Origin: Bacteroidales bacterium
Lineage (GTDB): Bacteria; Bacteroidota; Bacteroidia; Bacteroidales; VadinHA17
Reading direction: 5' to 3'
Assembly (NCBI GenBank): GCA_016715075.1
Contig: JADKBK010000005.1
Span: forward strand, 124,001 to 188,000
Length of the DNA stretch: 64,000 nucleotides
In this document: piece after piece, positions 1-9,085 of the stretch
Numbering within the stretch: the stretch's first letter is position 1
Layout: each line of letters begins with the position of its first letter
Position numbers and translations under genes: made by a program
Notes under the pieces: model-generated
Databases searched by the model: none
What the model was told of the DNA's origin: nothing
Seen by the model: only the letters and a program-made list of their open reading frames with translations

Positions 1-1
1 T

Positions 2-337
2 ACAGGACATGCAGAGGCTGTAAGGATCGTTTATGATCCCGACAAGACTTCCTATGAAAAGCTTCTCCGGCTATTCCTCGAGATTCATGATCCTACTCAG
101 ACAGGACGACAGGGACCTGATATCGGAGATCAGTACAGGTCTGAAATTTTCTATATGAATGCTGATCAGAAGCAGATAGCTGAAAAATGTCTTAACCTGC
201 TCAAAGCGAAAGGTTTTAAGATTGCCACAGGATTGAGCCCTGCCTCAGAATTTTATCCTGCAGAAGAGTACCATCAGGATTATTATTTCAATAACGGTAA
301 AGTTCCATATTGCCATGCATATACAAAGCGGTTCTGA
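2..337 (+). CDS. msrA: Peptide-methionine (S)-S-oxide reductase MsrA, 3' part
   Basis: The reading frame is open from the left edge, so the 5' end, including the catalytic GCFW region, lies outside the window. The visible 111 residues match the C-terminal half of MsrA: TGHAEAVRIVYDP near the start, then LFLEIHDPTQ, GPDIGDQYRSEIFY, and FYPAEEYHQDYY near the end. MsrA reduces methionine-S-sulfoxide in proteins and free methionine, repairing oxidative damage with reducing power from thioredoxin. The ATG at 155 is internal and is not the start. The next gene begins about 105 bases downstream and seems unrelated. Confidence 0.93.
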   Translation, partial: TGHAEAVRIVYDPDKTSYEKLLRLFLEIHDPTQTGRQGPDIGDQYRSEIFYMNADQKQIAEKCLNLLKAKGFKIATGLSPASEFYPAEEYHQDYYFNNGKVPYCHAYTKRF

Positions 338-442
338 AAAACCTGCGAGTGAAAAAAAAATAATAAAATGATAATAAACAATTGTCTCCGGTTCCCTTAA
401 ACAATTAACTTTAGCAAGTTTAAATTGATTTTGCAGGGAGAC

Positions 443-1978
443 ATGAGTTTAACTAATTATCAAAGTCGTAAGCATTCAGGTGGCAGGAGGAAACTCTGGT
501 TAATATTTGCTGGTTTTGTTCTGGCTGTTATCCTTTTTAAATCGGGGAAAGCTGTAATTTCATACACTTCTTCCGACCGGTATTGCATGTCATGCCATAT
601 TCATCCTCAGGCTGATCAGTCATGGAAACTTTCCAGTCATTATAATAATTCATCGGGTACCATTATCCATTGTACGGAATGTCATCTTCCTCCCGAGGGT
701 CATGGGTATATTTTTGCCAAGGCAAAGCATGGGTTCAAGGATGTGTATGGATTTTATTTCAAAGACAGTACTGAAATAAACTGGCAGGAGAAGAAACTTC
801 TTGAAAATGCCAAAGGATTTGTTTATGAGCAATCATGCCTTAAATGCCATCAGAATCTTTTTCCTGTTACATTGTCAGTAAATGGAGGCAATGCTCACCT
901 GTTCTACACAACAAGCAAAGATCCCCTGAGCTGTATAAATTGTCATCTCTCAGTGGTGCATTACGACAGGAATGCAGTTCATGCACATGATACAGGGTTC
1001 GGGGTCACAGTAACTGCTAATAAAGAGATCTATACCGAAGCAACTAAGGTTCAGAAATTTGAAAGTTTCAGGGAGATGATTCCAGGTACGAATGTCTCAT
1101 TTGAGATGGTTGCACTCCCGGGTGGTACATTCAGTATGGGAAGTCCTGAAAATGAGCCTCTTCGCAAAGAAGATGAAGGTCCTGTAAGAAAAGTGACCCT
1201 TTCAAAGTTCTGGATTGCCAGGACTGAAGTAACATGGGACGAATATCTCGCTTTTTTCAGGGCGACAGGATCACAGGGACGGACTGAAGGGCAGGTTGTT
1301 ACAAAGAAGAACACTGATGCCATAAGTGGTGCAACTCCTCCATGGGGTGCTCCTGATCAGGGCTGGGGAAAGGGTTCAAGACCGGCAATTACAATGTCGT
1401 GGCATGCAGCAACTGTTTATTGTCAGTGGCTTTCAAAGGTGACCGGAAAGAAATACCGTTTACCAACTGAAGCTGAATGGGAATTTGCCTGCCGGGCCGG
1501 GAGCGAATCGCCCTACTTTTTCCCCGGTGATCCTAAAAAACTGACATCTGAGGGATTTATAAGAAAGATCTTTGGCTCAGATACAGCAAATATTGGTTCA
1601 CGGGTCGTTTATAAGGCAAATAGTTCCTCAAGGACAAAGGAACCTGCATCGGTTAAGGAAAACCCATTCGGGTTGAAAAACATGTCGGGGAACGTTGCTG
1701 AATTCTGTCTTGATTTCTATTCTCCCGACACTTATAAATCGGATACAATTGCTGCAGTAAACCCAACAGGACCGGCTGGTGGCAAGGAACATGTTATTCG
1801 GGGCGGCTCTTTCAAAAGCGACGCCAGGGATGTCAGAAGCGCTGCCCGCGATTTTACCAAAACCAAGGCATGGCTGATGACCGATCCTCAGATGCCGAAG
1901 AGTATCTGGTGGTATTCTGACTGTATAGATGTCGGATTCAGGGTAGTATGTGAAGCCGATAGTTCAATTGTAGAATAG
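443..1978 (+). CDS. Tetraheme NapC/NrfH-like cytochrome c fused to a sulfatase-modifying-factor (FGE-like) domain
   Basis: The ATG at 443 has AGGGAGA just upstream and is preferred over an in-frame TTG at 425. The protein has a short basic N-terminus and one membrane anchor at about residues 17-35. Four CxxCH heme sites follow (CMSCH, CTECH, CLKCH, CINCH) at about residues 48, 77, 132 and 164, the pattern of small NapC/NirT/NrfH quinol-linked cytochromes. From about residue 210 to the end is an FGE/SUMF1 fold (PGGTFSMGS, LPTEAEWEFACRAG, NVAEFC, VIRGGSF, DVGFRV). The cysteine pair that true formylglycine-generating enzymes carry after RGGS is absent, so this half is probably a binding or structural domain. 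The next gene starts 25 bases downstream and encodes a Tat-exported oxidoreductase. I infer a periplasm-facing electron-transfer protein; the donor and acceptor are unknown. Confidence 0.85.
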   Translation: MSLTNYQSRKHSGGRRKLWLIFAGFVLAVILFKSGKAVISYTSSDRYCMSCHIHPQADQSWKLSSHYNNSSGTIIHCTECHLPPEGHGYIFAKAKHGFKDVYGFYFKDSTEINWQEKKLLENAKGFVYEQSCLKCHQNLFPVTLSVNGGNAHLFYTTSKDPLSCINCHLSVVHYDRNAVHAHDTGFGVTVTANKEIYTEATKVQKFESFREMIPGTNVSFEMVALPGGTFSMGSPENEPLRKEDEGPVRKVTLSKFWIARTEVTWDEYLAFFRATGSQGRTEGQVVTKKNTDAISGATPPWGAPDQGWGKGSRPAITMSWHAATVYCQWLSKVTGKKYRLPTEAEWEFACRAGSESPYFFPGDPKKLTSEGFIRKIFGSDTANIGSRVVYKANSSSRTKEPASVKENPFGLKNMSGNVAEFCLDFYSPDTYKSDTIAAVNPTGPAGGKEHVIRGGSFKSDARDVRSAARDFTKTKAWLMTDPQMPKSIWWYSDCIDVGFRVVCEADSSIVE

Positions 1979-2002
1979 TGAATTTATTTTAATCGAAGGA
2001 AT

Positions 2003-3340
2003 ATGCAGAGTATTGACAGACGGAAATTTATTGGAAAGACGGCTCTGGCTGGCATTGGGCTTGCAGGGGCAGCTGCTGTAATCACTGGGTGTACAAGAGC
2101 TCCTTCCCCCGAAATAGCCGGACTTCCCCCTATATTGAAGGGAGCTCCGAAGGGGAAGAAGCTAAGGGCAGGACTGGTTGGAACGGGTGCAAGGGGAACT
2201 GGTGCCGCGATTAACTTCATAAGCGCCGGACCAGATCTTGAAATAGTTGCACTGGCTGATCTTTTCCAGGATAAGATAGATGCATGCCGTGAAAGATTTG
2301 CCTCATTTAATCTTCCAATTCCCGCTGAAAACTGTTTCGTCGGGTTTGACGGATATAAGAAGCTTATGGCACTCCCTGATGTTGATGTTGTTATTCTTGC
2401 GACACCGCCTCAGTTTCGTCCCGATCATTTTCTTGAAGCTGTAAGCACCAACAAGCATGCTTTCCTGGAAAAGCCTGTTGCTGTCGATCCGGTAGGCATA
2501 CGTTCTGTGATAACCTCAGCGAAAAAAGCTGCAGCAATAGGTCTTAATGTTGTTACCGGTACACAAAGGCGCCACCAGGAAGATTATATTGAAACATATA
2601 AACAGATAATGAATGGTGCAATCGGTTCAATCACCTCTGCCAAAGCATTCTGGAACCAGGATCATGTCTGGTTCCGGGAACGTGAGAAAGGGTGGAACGA
2701 TATGGAGTATATGATCCGTAACTGGAATAATTTCTGCTGGTTGTGCGGCGATCATATTCTTGATACCCATGTTCATAATATTGATGTAATTAACTGGTTC
2801 ATTGGAAAATACCCTGAAAAGGCAATAGGTTACGGCGGCCGTCACAGGAGGGTTACAGGTGATCAGTATGACTTTTTCAGTGTGGATTTTGACTATGGCA
2901 GCGGAGTCAGCTCCCATAGCATGTGCCGTCAGATAGACAGCTGCGCAAACGGGACGGGAGAGCTGATAATGGGGACAGAAGGATATACCAATTGTCAGAA
3001 TACTGTCTGGGACCACAAGGGAAATATTAAATGGCAGTTTGAATACCCAAAGGATGAGAACGGAAATGTAATGAACCAGATTAAAATCCCTCCGTATGTT
3101 CAGGAGCATATGCATCTGGTACACGCTATCCGGACAGGGAACTATGTAAATGAGGCTGAACAGACAGCCTTGTCGACCCTTACCGCAATTATGGGTCGGA
3201 CTGCTGCTTATACAGGCCGGCTTATTACATGGGATGAAATATTCAAATCGGACATGGATCTGGGACCAACGAAAATGGAATTCGGACCCGTTGATATGGT
3301 ATTTGAGACTCCCGTTCCAGGGACCCCTGTAATGGTTTGA
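2003..3340 (+). CDS. Tat-exported Gfo/Idh/MocA family oxidoreductase (lipoprotein-like)
   Basis: This 445-residue protein is an NAD(P)-dependent sugar dehydrogenase-like enzyme. It begins with a twin-arginine signal (DRRKFIG, residues 5-11) ending in ITGC, where Cys30 could be lipidated. The dinucleotide site is LVGTGARGTG (about 58-67). The family EKP motif is at 156-158, and DTHVHNID (254-261) supplies likely active-site histidines. Exported members of this family probably carry tightly bound cofactor because Tat moves folded proteins. It follows the cytochrome-FGE gene by 25 bases and precedes a second Gfo/Idh gene by about 40, so the set is likely one operon. The substrate cannot be read from the sequence; oxidation of a sugar or glycoside is the family expectation. 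Confidence 0.9.
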   Translation: MQSIDRRKFIGKTALAGIGLAGAAAVITGCTRAPSPEIAGLPPILKGAPKGKKLRAGLVGTGARGTGAAINFISAGPDLEIVALADLFQDKIDACRERFASFNLPIPAENCFVGFDGYKKLMALPDVDVVILATPPQFRPDHFLEAVSTNKHAFLEKPVAVDPVGIRSVITSAKKAAAIGLNVVTGTQRRHQEDYIETYKQIMNGAIGSITSAKAFWNQDHVWFREREKGWNDMEYMIRNWNNFCWLCGDHILDTHVHNIDVINWFIGKYPEKAIGYGGRHRRVTGDQYDFFSVDFDYGSGVSSHSMCRQIDSCANGTGELIMGTEGYTNCQNTVWDHKGNIKWQFEYPKDENGNVMNQIKIPPYVQEHMHLVHAIRTGNYVNEAEQTALSTLTAIMGRTAAYTGRLITWDEIFKSDMDLGPTKMEFGPVDMVFETPVPGTPVMV

Positions 3341-3380
3341 TTGTGAAGATAAAATTGAAAGTATATTAAAAAAAATCAAA

Positions 3381-4694
3381 ATGACAGACAAATCATCAAG
3401 AAGAGAATTTGTTAAGCAGTCTGCTAAGGTTGTTGCAGGTGCTATTATTCTTCCTAACATTATTCCTGCTTCAGCTCTTGGCAAGGGAGGAAGCACCCCC
3501 CCCAGCGACCGTATTGTTATAGGTGCAATTGGAACCGGCTCTCAGGGTATGAGTAATATGAGAGATTTCCTGGAACTGAAAAATGCTGTTCAGTTCGTTG
3601 CAGTATGCGATGTGGATTCACTTCATCTTGCAAAAGCAAAACAGATAGCTGATGAGGCTAATAAGAATACCGACTGCAGGACTTACGGAGATTACCGTGA
3701 ATTCCTTGAAAAGGAAAAACTTGATGCCGTATCGATAGCTCTGCCTGACCACTGGCACGGAATCATCTATACTGCAGCTGTCAATAAGAAGTTGCATGTA
3801 TACGGAGAAAAACCCATATGTCGTACGATAAATGATGGAAAAACAATAGTGAGTGCGGTCAAAAAGAACAATATTATATGGCAGACAGGAAGCTGGCAGC
3901 GTTCACAGTCTCATTTTCACCATGGCGCTGAGCTTGCAATAAACGGCAGAATAGGTAAGATCAAATATATTGAAGTAGGCTTGCCAGACGGAGGAAAAGG
4001 GATTGGAACACCACCAGTTAAAGATGTGCCGGCGGAACTGAACTGGGAGATGTGGCTTGGTCCTGCCCTCAGGGTGCCCTATCGCGGGGTGGCTCATTGG
4101 GACTGGCGATGGATTCTCGATTATTCCGGAGGTCAGCTTACCGACTGGGCAGGTCATCATATTGACATAGCTAACTGGGGTGCAGGACTGGAACATACCG
4201 GACCGGTTGAAATTTCAGGTAAAGGTGTTTACCCTCTTGATGGAATTTATAATGCACCTGTAGAATATGACTTCCTCTGCAAATATGCAAACGGAATTGA
4301 AATGCGTGTTGCAAATGCAGCCAGACTGCCTCACGGAATGGGAGCAACCTGGTATGGGGATCTGGGCTGGATCCATGTTGACAGGGGTAACAGAATATCA
4401 GCTTCCGATTCCGCGATTCTTGATGAGGTGATAGGTGAAAATGAGATCAGATTATATAAGAGTGATAACCATTGGCAGAATTTTATTGATTGTGTCCGTT
4501 CCGGAAAGCAGGCAATTGCACCCATTGAAGTAGCCTACAGGGCAATTTCAGTTGCATTGCTTGGAGAGATAGCAATGACAACGGGAGAGACAATTAAATG
4601 GGATCCTGATAAGGAAGAGTTCATTGATAATGCCCGTGCTTCAAAACTCCTTAGCCGTCCATACCGTCAGCCATGGCAATTGCCGGCAGTTTAA
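3381..4694 (+). CDS. Tat-exported Gfo/Idh/MocA family oxidoreductase
   Basis: This 437-residue protein has a twin-arginine signal (SSRREFVK, RR at residues 7-8) followed by a hydrophobic stretch ending near IIPASALG. The Rossmann motif IGTGSQG is at about 50-56, LPDHWH at 121-126 and EKP at 143-145. A GGQLTDWAGHHIDIANW segment near residue 250 fits the catalytic region of exported Bacteroidota members. The C-terminus has the common ending KWDPDKEEFIDN...LSRPYRQPW, shared with the enzyme at 15057-16352. It lies between another Gfo/Idh gene and a ThuA lipoprotein gene on the same strand. Its substrate is not known; a glycoside or polyol oxidised to a keto form is the likely chemistry. Confidence 0.9.
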   Translation: MTDKSSRREFVKQSAKVVAGAIILPNIIPASALGKGGSTPPSDRIVIGAIGTGSQGMSNMRDFLELKNAVQFVAVCDVDSLHLAKAKQIADEANKNTDCRTYGDYREFLEKEKLDAVSIALPDHWHGIIYTAAVNKKLHVYGEKPICRTINDGKTIVSAVKKNNIIWQTGSWQRSQSHFHHGAELAINGRIGKIKYIEVGLPDGGKGIGTPPVKDVPAELNWEMWLGPALRVPYRGVAHWDWRWILDYSGGQLTDWAGHHIDIANWGAGLEHTGPVEISGKGVYPLDGIYNAPVEYDFLCKYANGIEMRVANAARLPHGMGATWYGDLGWIHVDRGNRISASDSAILDEVIGENEIRLYKSDNHWQNFIDCVRSGKQAIAPIEVAYRAISVALLGEIAMTTGETIKWDPDKEEFIDNARASKLLSRPYRQPWQLPAV

Positions 4695-4736
4695 CAGTGT
4701 TGAGAGTCGGACAATAATAAATTAAAACAATAACTG

Positions 4737-5951
4737 ATGAAAAAACAACTTTTACTTTTAATTATAGTTACAGGATTGTTATCCTTCATTTCTTCCTGTA
4801 ACAAAGAATCAGGTTATAAGACACTGATTATAACTGGTCAGAATAACCATGACTGGAAGACAAGCTCTCCAATACTTAAGCAGATACTTGATGAGACGGG
4901 ATTGTTCTCTTCAGAGGTGATGATCACCCCTGACAAAGGAGGTGACATGGCTGCTTTTAATCCGGATTTTTCTAAGTATAAGCTTGTAGTTCTTGACTAT
5001 AATGGCGATTCATGGTCAGATAAGACGAATGCGGCATTTCTTGATTTTGTCAGGAACGGGGGCGGGCTGGTTATTTACCATGCTGCCGATAATTCCTTCC
5101 CGGGATGGAAAGAGTATAACGAGATGATAGGTCTTGGAGGATGGGGTGACAGGAATGAAAAAGATGGACCGTATGTTTATTATAAGAATGATCAGCTCGT
5201 TGTTGATACAGCTGCCGGACCAGGTGGAACTCATGGTAAGAGGAGGGAATTTATTGTCAGAACCAGGGTAGCTGATCATCCGGTTATGAAAGGTCTGCCT
5301 GCAAGATGGTTTCATGGTACAGATGAACTCTACAGCCTGCTCAGGGGACCAGCTAAAAATATGGACATCCTGGCTACCGCTTTCGCAGATTCTGCCGCTG
5401 GCGGCGGAACAATGAGGGATGAACCAATGCTTATGGCAATTACATTTGAAAAGGGAAGGGTATTTCACACCGCTATGGGTCATGCTGATGAGGGCGGTGG
5501 GCCGGCAATGCAATGTGCAGGATTTATAGTTACACTTCAAAGAGGAGCAGAGTGGGCCGTAACTGGTAATGTAACACAGGAAGTTCCATTTGATTTTCCG
5601 AGTGCCGCAGGAGTCGTCCTTCGCCCCGATTTCAAAGAGATAACACTGGAAGAGGCTCTCACCAAATTAGGAGACTATGACATAGCCAAAAGCACAAAGT
5701 ACCTGACCTGTCTTCAAAGTCATATCAGGAATGCCGGAGGAGATGTGGGGAAGCTGTTGGACCTTGAAAAACAGATGGTAACTATACTTACAGGTAAGGA
5801 TGCCACACCTGCAGCCAAAAAACTTCTGCTTCGCGAACTCAGCTGGATGGGAACAGAATATTCTGTTAATGCCATAAAGGGCCTTGTTACAGATCCGGAA
5901 GTTAAGGATGAAGCTGAATACGCTCTCGCAAGATTGCAGTCTTTAAAATAA
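4737..5951 (+). CDS. ThuA-domain lipoprotein
   Basis: The 404-residue protein starts with a lipoprotein signal (MKKQLLLLIIV...FISSC, Cys21). Residues about 28-255 form a ThuA domain, a glutamine-amidotransferase-like fold: LIITGQNNHDWKTSSPIL, then LDFVRNGGGLVIYHAADNSF and GRVFHTAMGHADE. The last 110 residues are helical and look like HEAT-type repeats, seen in some Bacteroidota ThuA proteins. ThuA is named from rhizobial trehalose utilisation, where it works with ThuB, a Gfo/Idh enzyme that makes 3-keto disaccharides. The position directly after two Gfo/Idh genes matches that pairing. The biochemical reaction of ThuA is not firmly established. Confidence 0.87.
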   Translation: MKKQLLLLIIVTGLLSFISSCNKESGYKTLIITGQNNHDWKTSSPILKQILDETGLFSSEVMITPDKGGDMAAFNPDFSKYKLVVLDYNGDSWSDKTNAAFLDFVRNGGGLVIYHAADNSFPGWKEYNEMIGLGGWGDRNEKDGPYVYYKNDQLVVDTAAGPGGTHGKRREFIVRTRVADHPVMKGLPARWFHGTDELYSLLRGPAKNMDILATAFADSAAGGGTMRDEPMLMAITFEKGRVFHTAMGHADEGGGPAMQCAGFIVTLQRGAEWAVTGNVTQEVPFDFPSAAGVVLRPDFKEITLEEALTKLGDYDIAKSTKYLTCLQSHIRNAGGDVGKLLDLEKQMVTILTGKDATPAAKKLLLRELSWMGTEYSVNAIKGLVTDPEVKDEAEYALARLQSLK

Positions 5952-5970
5952 AAATGTATCGGTGATATAG

Positions 5971-6008
5971 GCCCCCCTCACCCCCCCTCGGGGGGGGCAG
6001 GGGGGGTG
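5971..6008. repeat. G/C-run inverted repeat
   Basis: Runs of C (5972-5977, 5981-5987) are followed by runs of G (5991-5997, 6000-6006), which can fold into a very stable hairpin with a short TCG loop. It sits between the ThuA gene and the glycosyltransferase gene and may end transcription, though no T-run follows. The layout resembles the CCCACCCCTAACCCC...GGGGAGGGG sequences near 26120 and 33570. Confidence 0.6.
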
Positions 6009-6034
6009 AAAACACAGAGAAAACACTGAACCAG

Positions 6035-6967
6035 ATGCTGTCGCTAGTAATACCGGTCTTCAACGAGGAGAAGCTTATCGACGAATTGGTAAAGAGGACT
6101 TTATCTTCCCTGGGTTCATTTACAGAGGAGTATGAAGTCATCTTTGTCGATGATGGCAGTACTGATGGAAGCCTGGAGAAGCTGCTGTCCTGGCAAAATA
6201 TTGAGAAAAGGCTCAAAATTTTATCATTATCAAAGAATTTTGGTCATCAGGCGGCCTTCACAGCCGGTCTGGAACATACCAGGGGTGATATAGTGGCAAT
6301 GATGGACGGAGACCTGCAGGATCCGCCGGAACTCCTGGCCAATATGTACCTTATGATATCCAATGACGAATACGATATTGTCAGCGGCAAAAAAATTGCC
6401 AGGAAGGGCAGGAGAGACAGAAATCTATTAGCCAGACTGTTCCACATGTTATTCAGAAATATCGGAGAAATTAAGAATATGGAGAACTCGGGCAATTTCT
6501 CAATGATGAAGCGTGAAGCTGTAGATGCTCTTCTCTCCATGAAAGAGAAAGTCAGATACCTTCCCGGATTGAGAACCTTTATCGGATTCCGGCAGGGTTA
6601 CCTGGAGTTTGTCAGAGAAGAGCGGTTTGAAGGTGATCCAAAGATGGATATCAGGAGGCTTTCTATCCTGGCGGCCGATGCAATCTTTTCTTTCTCAAGG
6701 TTTCCTATAAGATTCTGCCTTATACTCGGGACTTTCGGCACTCTTATCTTCATGGGAGCAGGCATTTATGTATTGATAGCCAAAGCACATGGGTTTGCGG
6801 TGATGGGCTGGTCTTCAACACTCCTGAGCATCTATTTTCTGGGTTCCATTCAGCTGGTATTTCTGGGTATACTTGGTGAATATGTTTACAGAAGTTACAA
6901 AGAGTCCCAGAACCGTCCTGTATATTTTGTGCGAAAGTTTTATGATGGCGGTCAGCTTAAGAAATGA
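6035..6967 (+). CDS. Family 2 glycosyltransferase, DPM1/GtrB-like
   Basis: The 310-residue protein opens with LSLVIPVFNEEKLIDELV, the start of a GT-A fold, and has the nucleotide/metal motif MDGDLQDPPE near residue 90. Two membrane helices lie in the last third (about 225-250 and 262-285). This is the layout of bactoprenol-phosphate glucosyl/mannosyl transferases such as GtrB, DPM1-like enzymes and ArnC, which load a sugar from a nucleotide donor onto a polyprenyl phosphate at the inner face of the membrane. Its stop overlaps the start of the next gene (ATGA). That gene encodes a polytopic GT-C-like protein, so the pair plausibly makes and uses the lipid-linked sugar. Confidence 0.9.
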   Translation: MLSLVIPVFNEEKLIDELVKRTLSSLGSFTEEYEVIFVDDGSTDGSLEKLLSWQNIEKRLKILSLSKNFGHQAAFTAGLEHTRGDIVAMMDGDLQDPPELLANMYLMISNDEYDIVSGKKIARKGRRDRNLLARLFHMLFRNIGEIKNMENSGNFSMMKREAVDALLSMKEKVRYLPGLRTFIGFRQGYLEFVREERFEGDPKMDIRRLSILAADAIFSFSRFPIRFCLILGTFGTLIFMGAGIYVLIAKAHGFAVMGWSSTLLSIYFLGSIQLVFLGILGEYVYRSYKESQNRPVYFVRKFYDGGQLKK

Positions 6968-9036
6968 AAGAGTCTTTTTTAAAATATCTCTTCTGCACCC
7001 TTTCCGGATTGCTGCTTGTTATTATGCTGCTAATCAGCAAAGATGCAGGCATTACCTGCGATGAAGTACTCCATTACGATCACTCTGTTTCTGTATATAA
7101 TTACTTTGCGTCCCATGGGCAGGATCTGTCCTCACTCAATACCCCGGTAACCAATCTTAAATATTATGGCCAGTCATATGACAACATAGTGACAATCCTT
7201 ATAAGGTGGTTTCATATCGGAAATGTCTATGGATTCAGACATTTTATGAGTTCCATCGCCGGATGGCTGACCATTATTGTGACAGCATTATTTGCCGTTT
7301 GGCTTGCCGGTTACAGAGCCGGAATTATTGTTATTGTGCTCTCTGCATTCTCTCCCGTATTTATCGGACACTCCCAGAATAATCTCAAGGATATACCGTT
7401 CGCATTGGGTTATATATCAGGTATATATCTTACTATCAGATTTGTGATCTCCGGCCGGAAGATTTCTCTCCGGGATTTGATATTCCTTACAGCCTCAATA
7501 GCCTTTACAATGAGTATCAGATCGGGGGGATTATTGCTGATCTGTTACCTGTTTTTTTTCTTCTTTCTCTATTTGCTGTTCGGTTACATTAATAATATCA
7601 AATCAGAACCAGCAGAGATCAGAACAAAGCTTCTCTGGATTGCAGGGATCATAATAATATCATGGCTTCTCAGCATTTTACTCTGGCCCTTTGCATTGCA
7701 GGCTCCAATACGGAATGTGCTTGAATCATTCAAAGTAATGGCCCATTTCCCGGATACTTTCAGGCAGATCTTCGAAGGAAAGGTCGAATGGTCTGATTTT
7801 ATGCCGTGGTATTACCTGATAAAATCCATGGCAATCACAATACCTATTGTTGTAATAGCTGGTTTTTTCCTGTTTTTTGTTTTTGTAAAAAAAATTGTCA
7901 GTGGTGGCCAGGTTCTTCAGTATGTTTTCATTCTGTTTACTATATTTTTCCCTCTGCTCTTTGTCCTGTATGAGAAGTCCAATCTCTACAGCTCCTGGCG
8001 GCAATTTCTCTTTCTATATCCGGTAATAATACTTATTGCAGCAACGGGCTTTAATTATCTTTTTGATTACTTAATGAGGGTAAGGTATGCCCGTGTGGGC
8101 CTGATATTGTTTATAGCCCTTCTCTCCGTTCATCCTGTGATGTTTATGGTAAGAAATCACAGGTATGCCTATATTTATTATAATCAGTTTGTAGGCGGTC
8201 TGAAGGGAGCATATGGAAATTATGAAACTGACTATTATTACGTCAGCCAGACGGAGGCATCTTTATGGCTGTTGGATTATTTGAAGGAGAAGAAACATAC
8301 GGAACCTGTCAAAATAAAAGCTACATATTCAGTTAGCTGGCTTTTTCGTGAACATCCTGAAACAGAAACTTCATATTTCAGGTTTGAGGAAAGAAGTATG
8401 TCGGATTGGGATTATGCAATTGTTGTGAACAGGTATATTTCTCCGTTCCTGTTAAAGAACAACACATGGCCGCCTGGCAATGCTATCCATGTTATTTATG
8501 CAGATGATGTGCCTCTGTGTGCTGTTCTTAAGAGAGAATCAAAGGATGATCTGCTTGGGTTTAACGCTCTTACTGAGGGCAGGGATGATGACGCTGTGAA
8601 GTCCTTTGAGAAGGCTTTACTGGTGGATAAGGATGATGAAATGATTTATTATAATTATGCTGCAGCTCTCTATGCAGGTGGTTTGTATCAGAAGGCAGAT
8701 TCATCCCTGAAAAGAAGTCTTGAGATAAACCCTGACTTTGAACTCGCACTGATGTACCTTGGAAATATTGCCAGATCGCAAAATAAAATCAATGAGGCGA
8801 TTTTGTATTACCGGCAGGTTATTAAAGCCAACAGGAAGTACTTTGAAGCATATGTTTCACTGGCTGAATTATTATCTGATCAGGATAAGGCACAGACAAG
8901 AGAGCTGTTAAGGAGTTGTCTGACGATTAATCCGCGATATAAGCCTGCCATTATTGCGCTCGCTGATACATACAGGGATACTGATCCGGAAATTGCAGGG
9001 AAATATGACAGGCTGGCAAATTCAATCGGGGATTAG
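6964..9036 (+). CDS. GT-C type membrane glycosyltransferase (GT39/ArnT-like) with C-terminal TPR domain
   Basis: The 690-residue protein has about ten to twelve hydrophobic segments in residues 5-405. Early in the chain is ITCDEVLHYDHS, an acidic loop at the place where ArnT/PMT enzymes hold catalytic Asp/Glu residues. After a soluble segment, residues about 530-690 carry TPR-like repeats (DDAVKSFEKALLVDKDDEMIYYNYAAAL and similar). GT-C enzymes use polyprenyl-phosphate sugars to glycosylate lipids or proteins outside the membrane. The start overlaps the preceding GtrB-like gene by four bases, supporting a donor-maker and donor-user pair. The acceptor is unknown; the TPR part may bind it or a partner. 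Confidence 0.8.
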   Translation: MKESFLKYLFCTLSGLLLVIMLLISKDAGITCDEVLHYDHSVSVYNYFASHGQDLSSLNTPVTNLKYYGQSYDNIVTILIRWFHIGNVYGFRHFMSSIAGWLTIIVTALFAVWLAGYRAGIIVIVLSAFSPVFIGHSQNNLKDIPFALGYISGIYLTIRFVISGRKISLRDLIFLTASIAFTMSIRSGGLLLICYLFFFFFLYLLFGYINNIKSEPAEIRTKLLWIAGIIIISWLLSILLWPFALQAPIRNVLESFKVMAHFPDTFRQIFEGKVEWSDFMPWYYLIKSMAITIPIVVIAGFFLFFVFVKKIVSGGQVLQYVFILFTIFFPLLFVLYEKSNLYSSWRQFLFLYPVIILIAATGFNYLFDYLMRVRYARVGLILFIALLSVHPVMFMVRNHRYAYIYYNQFVGGLKGAYGNYETDYYYVSQTEASLWLLDYLKEKKHTEPVKIKATYSVSWLFREHPETETSYFRFEERSMSDWDYAIVVNRYISPFLLKNNTWPPGNAIHVIYADDVPLCAVLKRESKDDLLGFNALTEGRDDDAVKSFEKALLVDKDDEMIYYNYAAALYAGGLYQKADSSLKRSLEINPDFELALMYLGNIARSQNKINEAILYYRQVIKANRKYFEAYVSLAELLSDQDKAQTRELLRSCLTINPRYKPAIIALADTYRDTDPEIAGKYDRLANSIGD

Positions 9037-9085
9037 CCTATTGCCTTTGAAGATTTTGTGATTATTGATACTTAATGCATTACAT

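Noticed and set aside
443..1978. Active formylglycine-generating enzyme
   Set aside because: The cysteine pair after the RGGS motif is missing and no sulfatase gene is present in the window.
2627..3496. A 289-codon minus-strand frame opposite the first Gfo/Idh gene
   Set aside because: It is antisense to a well-supported gene, lacks a recognisable fold and has no start signals.
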